Of a stretch of 64,000 nucleotides of DNA, positions 51,580-61,000 are shown in pieces (position 1 is the stretch's first letter; every line of letters begins with the position of its first letter). The notes beneath the pieces are model-generated. The model was not told the origin of the DNA and made no database searches. It saw only the letters and a list, made by a program, of their open reading frames with translations. Location: the NCBI RefSeq assembly GCF_000427625.1, contig NZ_KE386569.1, positions 952,215 through 1,016,214 on the forward strand, read 5' to 3'. This DNA is from Methylobacter luteus IMV-B-3098. GTDB taxonomy: Bacteria > Pseudomonadota > Gammaproteobacteria > Methylococcales > Methylomonadaceae. The position numbers and the translations under genes are program-made.

Positions 51580-54500
51580 CTAGTTTTTTCCTTCAACCAT
51601 GAACATTCGCCTAAGCCGTCTATTCCGATTGAGTACGGTCCGAAATAAAGCAGTTGTAATTTAAATACTACTTCCGTTGCTCCATTGCTATTTCTTACCT
51701 CTTCCATAACTGGCCGCCAATAATCTTCACGTGTAAGCTCGACATCAACATATGCTCTCACCCGTTTTTCCGGGGATTCTCCATCGTTTAACGCAAGATT
51801 GTAGCTAGAGGTAAGCTGAATTGACTCATCAGCGGTAGGGGGACAAGACGCTTTTGCTTGCGCATCAATTTGGTCCATTGGATCAGCCAAATAGACAGCA
51901 TAAAAATCTTCATTATAATCTCCTCCCGGTGGTGAAGCATAAATCATTTTGCTGGCCCAAATGAGTGGTCCAAACTCTGCTCTGGTAAAATGTCGTAGTA
52001 CTCTATTCGTTTTTGGGTAACGATTTTCTATTTCTTGAGCATGCGAGGAATAAATAACAAGCGCAGTAATGATAGCTGCTGCTAGCGAGCCAAATGCCCC
52101 ACCAGCCACAGAACCTCCAGCTACTGTTGTGCTAGCAGCGGTTTCAGGTAAGACAATCCCCGATACTATTCCGTTCTGAAACGCCAAGCTTACTCCAGCG
52201 TTTCTAAGGGTGAAGCTCAGCATAAAATTATGAATTGGCGTTGCGACCGGTTGCGGCATGGGATAGACAAATTGTCCACTCGGTGAATTCCCACCATTCC
52301 TACCGCCGCTGATCAGATACGCCGCAGCACCGGTTTCCGGATCTTCGAGGAGATAGCCCAAGCCGGTGAAATTATCGACAGTAATATCGTGTTGTGCCGT
52401 AGTGACGCGAAGCCCCGCCGCCACCGCATTCTGCATGTCTTGGAGGTCCTCAGGGTCGGTCTGGATTTGGGCCAGTGCGGCGACGTTGTTTTGATCAATG
52501 GTATAGATTGCTACGCCTCGTTCGTTAGCAACCTTGAGCGCAGTGATTGTGGACATGGAATGGCCGGGGTCCAGAAGGAACGCCTGATCGAAAATGCTGG
52601 CTTCCAGGTAGGAGCCCACATACCCTGCCGCCAAGACAAAGCGCCGCTGCGATTCGGCATTACCGTCGGCAGGGGCCGCCATAATCAAATCTTCCTTGGC
52701 GTCCATCACCCGATTGCCATAGCTGGCTGAACGGGGGATTCCGAAGAAATAGCGGATGTTCAGCGGGCTGCCCGCCAATACATGCGAAGGCAGCTGGTAA
52801 TGAATGATCCGGTTAGTGGCACTTATGATATCGTTGAATGCGAATTTCTCAGCCCACCAGGCCAAAGCGATCTGGTGGAACATTTCCGCCGTATAAGCTG
52901 CGAAGTCCGGACCGGTTGTGTTGTTCAAATCATGCTGACGGGTGCGCGCGTTGAAGAGATCGGCGGTAATCCCGGCCGGGTTGAGGCCGAGAGCAAAGAA
53001 ATCGCCGGCAGTCACTTGATAATCGCGGTTATGCTGGTACCAAGGCGCTATAATGTCTACCGACAGGATGTGCTTTTCGCCCATCGCATAAGATCCTCCA
53101 GACGCCAACACCTCACCCTCGGCTTTAAGTACCGGTTTTACCTGAATCAGGTAAGCGGGCAGGCTATTTCGGTAATTGGCAACTGCATCATCAATAACAG
53201 CCTGATCGGCTGATGAAGCGGGATCATAAGTAAAGGATAGCCGTTTTCCAGCCAAGCTCGGCAGGCTCGCGCTATACGTAACGGCTGGGCTGTCCAGGCT
53301 ACGATCCAGTGAACTGCCATAGAGGGTCAAGCGGACTTTATGTCGCAGGGCATTCGACAGCACGGCGGTTTTGGGGCCGGACACAAGAAGCGTATAGGGT
53401 AGAGTCCCAGCCAGAAAAGGCGATTTTTGTTCTGCGATTCTCTTAGTCCCGATCACATCGCCTACCGTGGCCTCGGGCTTTTGGCTATCGATGTAGGTCT
53501 TGATCTGATTCTGGTAGTCGGTCAGCGCTTGTTGGATGAGGTTCTGATCGATATTCTGCACCCAGCCTTCGGCTTCGTTAACTGTGGCGCCGGTCTGGAT
53601 TTGATCGATCAGGCTTTGGACATCGAAAGGCACGGCATTCTTGAGGTCCATGCCATCCGTGTAGGTGTACTGCTTGAAGCTCGCATCCAGCGGCACCCAG
53701 GTGTCACCGGTTCTGTGGATGGCGCCTCGTGAGGGGATGAAATCCACGAACGCTTCTATCCAGACATGTTCCAGCTTGAAGGCGGTGATCTTGCCGCCTG
53801 AAACCAGCGCCACGCTGGGAATGCCGCCCTGGCCCAGGAGGCTTTGTGCCGCTTCCGGCGTTTTCACGCCGCCTACCCAGTTCATGACCTGATCGGCCGG
53901 GATCTGGATGGTGCCGTAGGCGTAGCGGGTCGGGATGTTCGAGGCGCGCAGCAGGGCGATCAGAAGACTGGCCGTGTCGAAGGCGTTGCCGCGCTTCGTC
54001 TGCAAAGTGAGATCGCTGCCCTGGATGGAGCCGTAGGTGGGCAGGAACTCGACACTATTGCGAACCCAGCTGTAGATTTCCACCGGATTATGGTGGAGCG
54101 CGGCGGCTTGGTCCCGGATGGCCTGGGTAATCTGCACATCCTCGTTTTCGGCGAGATCGTCCGGGGTCGGCGCGGCATTGGGCAGCGAATCAACTTGAGC
54201 GAGCATTTCCGGCGTGAGTTCGGCGGCAGCAACTTGCACAGGCTTCTTAAGACGGACGATCTCATCGAGTTCCTCTTTCTTTTCCTTGGGCGCGCGGACT
54301 TTATCGTCGGGCGTGCGGAAGGGCAGGTTGTTGGGATCGAAGGGCTGGCGAGACCGGGTTGTCTGTTCTTTCTGCAGGAAGTCAGCCAAGTCGGTCAGGG
54401 CGCGCTGTTCACGGTTGCGGTCTTTTTTACCTCGAGTCTTATGGAACTCGCCCAGCCGAGCTTTGAGTTCGTTCATCTTGGCGCGGTAATCGGCTACCAC

Positions 54501-54932
54501 CTGCCGGTGGCGCTCTCTGATTTCTTCCGGGAGGCCGTGGGCGTCAAGGTGTTGCCCGATCGCCTGGAAATCGGCTTCAGCCTGATGCTCCTCCTTACCA
54601 AGCTCATCGGCTTGCTGGAGCAGGCGTTGCTCGTCATCGTCACGTTTTTCGCCCCGCTCGGCTTTGGCTTTCATGCGCAGTGCGGTGGTGCGAAGTTCAT
54701 CCAGGAGATTTCGTTCCGGCATGGAGGCGGGCACTGCCTTGGATGTTTTTGCGGCTTGTGCGGCTGCAATAGTCGGCTGCAGGATCATGAGCGTAAAGGT
54801 GACCAGCACCAGGGTGGCTGTGCTGCGCATGAAGGCGGGGAGGCCGCGCAGGCTGTGAATCAACGAAGACGTTACGAGTTGCTTTCCCTGCGCTTGGCGT
54901 GTGGGGTGGACAAATTTAAACAAAATGGACAT
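51576..54932 (-). CDS. Secreted transglutaminase-fold protein lacking the catalytic Cys
   Basis: An 1,118-residue protein. A signal peptide occupies about residues 25-60 (hydrophobic core and IAAAQA). Residues about 75-215 are coiled-coil-like. The transglutaminase core has KRGNAFDTASLLIALLRAS, HVWIEAFVDF (His389) and WVPLDASFK (Asp416), but the residue normally Cys is Ala317, so cross-linking activity is unlikely. Middle parts include beta-rich domains with long Gly segments, and a membrane-like helix (about 955-980; AGGAFGSLAAAIITALVIYS) precedes a C-terminal soluble tail of about 140 residues of AT-richer composition. I start at ATG 54932 with AAGAGG upstream. An intrinsic terminator lies only about 20 bases before this ATG. 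Confidence 0.72.
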   Translation of the reverse strand: MSILFKFVHPTRQAQGKQLVTSSLIHSLRGLPAFMRSTATLVLVTFTLMILQPTIAAAQAAKTSKAVPASMPERNLLDELRTTALRMKAKAERGEKRDDDEQRLLQQADELGKEEHQAEADFQAIGQHLDAHGLPEEIRERHRQVVADYRAKMNELKARLGEFHKTRGKKDRNREQRALTDLADFLQKEQTTRSRQPFDPNNLPFRTPDDKVRAPKEKKEELDEIVRLKKPVQVAAAELTPEMLAQVDSLPNAAPTPDDLAENEDVQITQAIRDQAAALHHNPVEIYSWVRNSVEFLPTYGSIQGSDLTLQTKRGNAFDTASLLIALLRASNIPTRYAYGTIQIPADQVMNWVGGVKTPEAAQSLLGQGGIPSVALVSGGKITAFKLEHVWIEAFVDFIPSRGAIHRTGDTWVPLDASFKQYTYTDGMDLKNAVPFDVQSLIDQIQTGATVNEAEGWVQNIDQNLIQQALTDYQNQIKTYIDSQKPEATVGDVIGTKRIAEQKSPFLAGTLPYTLLVSGPKTAVLSNALRHKVRLTLYGSSLDRSLDSPAVTYSASLPSLAGKRLSFTYDPASSADQAVIDDAVANYRNSLPAYLIQVKPVLKAEGEVLASGGSYAMGEKHILSVDIIAPWYQHNRDYQVTAGDFFALGLNPAGITADLFNARTRQHDLNNTTGPDFAAYTAEMFHQIALAWWAEKFAFNDIISATNRIIHYQLPSHVLAGSPLNIRYFFGIPRSASYGNRVMDAKEDLIMAAPADGNAESQRRFVLAAGYVGSYLEASIFDQAFLLDPGHSMSTITALKVANERGVAIYTIDQNNVAALAQIQTDPEDLQDMQNAVAAGLRVTTAQHDITVDNFTGLGYLLEDPETGAAAYLISGGRNGGNSPSGQFVYPMPQPVATPIHNFMLSFTLRNAGVSLAFQNGIVSGIVLPETAASTTVAGGSVAGGAFGSLAAAIITALVIYSSHAQEIENRYPKTNRVLRHFTRAEFGPLIWASKMIYASPPGGDYNEDFYAVYLADPMDQIDAQAKASCPPTADESIQLTSSYNLALNDGESPEKRVRAYVDVELTREDYWRPVMEEVRNSNGATEVVFKLQLLYFGPYSIGIDGLGECSWLKEKTR

Positions 54933-54954
54933 CCGAGCCTCTTGCAAAATAATG

Positions 54955-54987
54955 TAAAAACTATCCCCTTCACCGGAACGGGATAGT
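54955..54987 (-). terminator. Intrinsic terminator between the giant gene and the transglutaminase-fold gene
   Basis: On the minus strand ACTATCCC pairs with GGGATAGT around a 12-base loop, followed by TTTTTACATT. It lies 108 bases after the giant gene stop and only about 20 bases before the next ATG, so it stands in that gene's leader and can act as attenuator. Confidence 0.8.
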
Positions 54988-55094
54988 AAATAAGTTAATA
55001 AAATCGTTACTTGGGGTACTGCGCTTAAACGGTCGTATCAGGCCACCGCTTAAACTGCCGGGCCGGATCTCTGCCCTCCAGCCGGATCAGCTTT

Positions 55095-58000
55095 TTAATG
55101 GGGATTCTGTTTCACTGGCGCTGGCCGCCATTGCTGTTCAAGCCCTTGCAGCCAGCGGTCCAGTCCCAGCCGGTAGGCGCGGGTGTCCTGGCTCTCAATG
55201 GCGTTAAGCCGGTTCACGGCCTCGATCAGGCTGTCGATGGCCCCGTCGTAATGGCCAGCCGCGGCCTGGGCTAGCGCGTCCTGCAGGGACTTGACCGCCT
55301 TGTCTCTGGCCGTCCGGTCTTTGTGGCTGCTGAAGGTCAGCGCTTTGAGCCGGGCGATGAGATCGTCAGTGGCCTGCTGATCCAGCGCCGAGGCGACCGT
55401 CAGCGTCAGCGGGTAGCTGCCGTAGGGCTTGGCCTGTCCGCCCTGGGTCGTGCTGACCAGGGTGTCGAGGCTGTAGCTGCCGGTGAGGCCGGACAGCCAC
55501 CAGGACAGGGTCAGGTCCTGGCTTTGCTCGATGCCGAGACTGAAATCCCAGGTGGCCTGAGTGCCTGTGCTGTCGATCAGCGCGGCCGGTTCGGTCGTGA
55601 TCACTCTGGCATCCGCAGGCAGGGTATCGATGACCTGCAGACCGACTGCATGGCCCAGGTTGGCGACCGTGGTTCTGGCAACCACCAGCGCGCCGCTGGT
55701 GTAGGTGTCGGGCAATTCCGGCAGCAGGTCATCGAAGGCGGTCTCGATAATGGCCCGCCAGACGTCGGACAGCGAGGGTTCCTGCATCAGCGTGTCGACC
55801 AGATCAAAGGCCATGATCATGCCGCGGCCCTGGCCATAGCGGTGACTGACGATGGCAGGATTCACAGTCGTTGGGCCGTGGTGTTTCTGGCCCTCGCAAT
55901 CATCACAGTCAAGGTTGTCCGGGAACCGGGCCTGCAGCGTACCGTCGCCAAGTTCAAGCTTGAGAGGACGGCCGCGCGTGTCGACAGCGCTCGCGGCGAA
56001 CAGCGGGCCGGTGAACTCGACAGACTGGTTCGCCGACGCGAGCTTGCCGCGGTATTGCACGCCGACGACTTCGTCCAGCAGTTTATTGCGCTCATCGTGC
56101 ATGCCGTCAATCAGCAGGCTGTCGCCCCGGTTGACGGCCTCGCGAATTTCTTCGGCCAGATTGTCAGGCAGCTTGTCGATTTCACCGGACAGCCAGTAGG
56201 TGTTGTAGCGGCCGCTGCGGAAGGCGCTGCGGAAGTCCTCGGCCGTGACGGTGACCCGATGCGGCAGGTTCAGCTGCGTGAGCAGGGCGTTGATGAATGC
56301 GGTCCGGCTGTCGAGGCAGCTGTTGTTATCATGATGTTTCCGATCGCTTCCGTGATCATGCTCATCGCGATGTGCTTTACCATCTTCGTGCTCATGGTCA
56401 TCTTGATGTTTATGAGCGTCTTCATGGGCAGTGTGATGCTCTATATCATTTTCGTGTTCATAAGCATCGTGATGCCCTTTGTGCTCTTCGTGCTCATGGT
56501 CATCATGATGTTTTCTATCGTCCTGGTGTTCATGATCTCCGCCTTCGCTGTGCTTGCAGGACAGCAGCATCAACACGCGGTTTTGGGGCAGAAGCTGCTG
56601 TTTGACGTCGAGCTTGATTGAATCAACCACAGTAAAGCTGTGCTGAGCGAGCGGCAGCGACTGACCGCCTGGCGTGGCCGTAAGCACCACAACATAGGTC
56701 GTTTTGCCGGTCGACGTGGCCGGCCAGGAGGCTGCGGCGCTGAAGCTGTTGCCCTGGGCAATATCGGCACTGTAGGACCAGGTGGCCAGCACGGCTTCCG
56801 TGGCGGGATCGACGATGGACAAGGTGAGCGGCAGCGCGGCTACATCCGCATTGCCCAGGTTCTGAATCTTGACCGAGATCGATATGTTGTCGCCCGCTGG
56901 CACTGCCTCGGACGAGAGGCTGATCTGGCCTTTCAGGCCGCTGCCCGTCTCGCTGGTGGATTTGACAGTGAAGCTGGTGGTTTTGCGGCTCAATACCGTA
57001 CCCGCCGCATCGCTCACAGTCTGTTCCAGCGTATAAACGCCGGGAGCGGCATTGTTCTGCGTATAGACAAACGTCAGATCGCGCAGGGCTCCGCCGAGCA
57101 ATTGTGGTATCTGCTGGCTGCTGCTGTACACCGTCTTGCCGCCGGCATCCTTAACCGTTTCCCACACGGTCAGGTTGTCAAACAGCAGGTTGGTGGCCAG
57201 GTTATGGACCCGTGCGGTGATGTTGACGGAATCGAACGGGTTGTAGTCGAGCTTGTCCACGCTGACCGTGGCGTCGAGCGTTGGCTTGCCGTCGCTGCCC
57301 GCGACAATAAGGAACGGAGTCGAAGCCTGCGCCAGCACGACGCCTTCGGCATTTTCCAGCACCGCCTGCACCGTGTAGGCGCCCGCTATTGTGTCGCCGG
57401 TATTAAAGGCCTGCATCGGGCTCACTGAAACCGGGGAGTCGGGATTGATGACGATAGCCTGCGTCAGCACGTTCTTCACTAAAATCCCCTGCGCATCGAG
57501 AATATCCAGCTTCAATAATCCGTTTATGGCATGACTGTTGGGATTGGTCAGATCCGTCGTGATGCCGACCTCGGCTTGGGCCGGATACTCGGGCTTGTCG
57601 GTAGTGACTGTCAGGCCCACGAGGTTATTCGCGGCGAGTTTGGGTATCTCCAGCGGCACACGGATATCGCCCGGCACGAAGGTGTTCTTGAACAGCAGGA
57701 AGGCATCCTTCGCCATCGGCCGCACGTCACCTAAAGCCACGCCGTCCAGCAAGGCATCGAAGCGCACATCCTGTCCGAAAGCAGTCACGTCCTTCAGGTT
57801 CCATACATATTCAGTGGAACCGTCCGGCTGTACGATTTCCGAGGTGGGCGCGATGTTGAAGCCGCTGGCCGACTGCCCCGGCGGCAGCACGATATGCAAG
57901 TCGACGCCGATAGCGCCGCAGGTGACCGGCAGTTTGTAGACCTTATAGCCTTTATCCGTCCAGATGAACAGGTTGCCGGAAAAGCGGTCGTAGGAGACGA

Positions 58001-61000
58001 AATCCATATCCGTGATAGCCGGCTTGACAGTTTGCCCGTCCAGTATCGGATAGGCCAGGCCAGTCTTGCCGATCATCTGAACCAGCACATGCTCTTCGCC
58101 AGACTGCCCGACTTCTTTCCAGTTTAACGGCGTCAGGAAAACGTTGTCGGCACAGTCGCCGGCAACATTGATACCTTCATATTCGAAGTTCGGCTCCCCG
58201 GTTTTCGGGTCGGGAGCAAGCAGCGTGGAAACGCTGCCGTCGGGCGCAATCTTGGTGATGATATTGCCTCTGTTCTGGACATAGATATTATCGTGTCCGT
58301 CTATGGTCAGTGCGTAGGCCTGGGTAACGGCGGCACCGCCCAAAAACTCCTGGCTTCCGTCCTGTGCAAAGCGCAGGATACCATTACTCATCAGAACCAG
58401 CACGTTATCCCGGCTGTCCACCGCCATGCCGACAGGAGGTGAGGCGAGGGATGCGAAAGCCGCGTAAGTCCCGTCCTGATCGATACGCATCAGCTTCTTT
58501 GGATTGCCGGCGTAGGCATAGAGGTTTTCCCCGGAATCGATGGCCATGGCCGAGCCGCTGGCTATTCCGGGCAAGACTACAAAATCCGACATCTGGCCAT
58601 CCAGAGCGATTCGTTTGATTACGCCGCTAACCGGCAGGTAAGCGTTCCCCGAACGATCCGCCGGCATGGTCTTGGGGGAAATACTGCCGGTCGAAAACGC
58701 TTCCTTCAGGTTGGCCGTATCCACTTTCGCGAGCGAAGTGAAATCGGCGCCTTTTATCTTGACCTGCAACGCCACATTGTTTGGTCCCGGCGCCAGTTCC
58801 GTCTTGTCGGTAGTTATGAGCCCGTAGGCATGCGGTCCCACATGAATCGCACTGGCCAGCATACCATCGACATTAGTCTGCAGGGGCGTGATCCTGACGC
58901 TGAAATCCCCGCCGAAGATCGGGGTCCAATGGCCGAAATCCAGTGAAATAGCGTCCCCGTCAACCGCAAGTTCAGGCACATCGGCAGTCGCTGTGTACAC
59001 AACGGTGCCGGGTGGCGTATCGGTCTGCGCAGTCGGCATGATGACTTTATAGACGGCATCTTTCGGACTGGCAGTCGCATGAAGCGTATTTGACACATCA
59101 AAAGCCAGACCATCAACACTATTACCGGAAAGTAATGGACTTACGCTAAGGTCTGTCTTTTGACCCGAGCCATCGATTTGGGTAATGACGCCCGACTTCC
59201 CGCCTGCGTAGAGATGGCCCGCCGAATCGAAAGCAAGCGATCTGGGAGAACTCAGTCCGGCGACATAAAGCCCCAGCTTTTCATCAGCGTAATGCATGAC
59301 CGCGCCATTGCTTTCAACCGCAACGTAAACGCCGCCATCCGGGCCGACGCGGACGCCGTATCCGCCTCCCAGGCCGGAAGCGTAGATATCCAGTTGATTT
59401 CCGTTAACCACGCGCACTGCGCTTGCACTGCCATCGGTCACATAGATATCTGATCCCAGCAAGGTGATGCCGTTGGCAGTGCTGCCGCCGGAGGCCACTT
59501 TGCTACTCGTCCCTGTAGCGCTCAGCTTGTATACCGAATCCCCGCCGGTGGCATAGATCTGGCCGGATCTGTCCGACACCAGATTACGGAACGCGGTACC
59601 CGTTGAGAATATGTCGGACTGTTTGCCATCGGGGCTGATACGCACCACATTCTTAAGTCCGGGGTTGCTGACATACACGCTGCCATCCCCATCGATCATC
59701 AAGCCTTGCGGGGAGCGCAAGCCGGGATAGTTAGCGATGACGTTGGCGCCGATATCGAGGGTAGCGACCCGGCCATCATTGCGCGAGGCGAAACTGATGG
59801 CGCCGTCAGGGCGGACCGCAATGCCGGATAAAGAAATATTGCTTCCGGTAGCGGTATAAAAAGGACTGACTGTGCCAGTCTCCGCCATCGTCGATAGCTT
59901 GTTCCCTGACGAGAGATATAAGGTGCCGTTGTGCCACACCAGATAGTCCGTTGCGGCTGAACCGATGAGCCGGGGACTTTGTCCTGAAGCCAGCGAGAAA
60001 ATACGATTGTTCGAATCCGAAAAAATCAACTCGGAACCCGTCCAGATCAAGTCCTTGGGGTTTGAGAATCCATAAACCGCGGATTCGAAGGCACCCTGTT
60101 CGTTATAAGTGGAAACCCGCAGATTATTAGCTTCCACTACCAGCAGTTGCCCCGATGCGGTCAGTGCTATGCCGGATGGATTCTGCGGACCGGTGATGGT
60201 GTTCACCAAGTTGCCCGAGGCATCGAAGACCTTGACGCTGTTAGAGGTGCCGGTTGATACATAAAGTTTGCCGGAAGCGTCCGTGGCCATGCCCGTAGCG
60301 CCGCTGACGCTGATAAAGCCCGTGGTTGCCCCGGACGCATCGACCTTGACAATCGCGCCCGACGACAGGCGCGCAAAGAATCCGCCATTGCCATCGGAGA
60401 CCAGTTCCCTTGGATTGGAGGGGAGGCTCGCAAACACTGAACTTGATCCGTCCAGGGCGATCTTGATGATGCGTTTGTTGGCGTTTTCGGTCAGATAGAT
60501 ATTGCCTGCCGCGTCCACGGCGACTCCACCAGAAGAAGAGGTGATGGTTTTCGTGAATACAACCGCACCGTTGGCATCGATTTTCTTGAGAGAGGTATTG
60601 CTATCTATGACATAAAAATCGCCATCGGAAGTAACCGCGAAATCGATGGCATTACTGAGCCCTTCCGCAACAATGCTGCCGCCGTTGGCGCCGTCCAGTC
60701 GGGCAATGAATTTCTGGTTCAACAGGTATTGATCCCCGGCGGCATCGGTACGTATCCGCACGGGACTATTGAGCAGTGTCTCGGCAAAAACCTGTTTTTG
60801 CCCGGAAGCGGTATCGATGCGCGAAATCCGGTTGGCCTGGTTTTCCGAAACATACAGATTATTGGCCGTATCCAGCGCGATCCCGTATGGGTTCTTTAAA
60901 TTGGAAACCAATGTTGATTTGACGCCACCGCTGATTTTGCTGATCGACCCGGCCGAATAGTTGGCGACAAAAACATCGCTCGAACCGGAAACCGCAATTC

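Noticed and set aside
53844..54986. Open frame of 380 codons on the plus strand opposite the transglutaminase-fold gene
   Set aside because: It is the mirror of a GC-rich coding gene with a signal peptide and recognisable domains; its own translation has no domain and no ribosome binding site.
55323..56621. Open frame of 432 codons on the plus strand opposite the giant gene
   Set aside because: Composition is the complement of the CARDB and His-rich coding segment, including a long hydrophobic run that is only the antisense of HHD/HEH codons.
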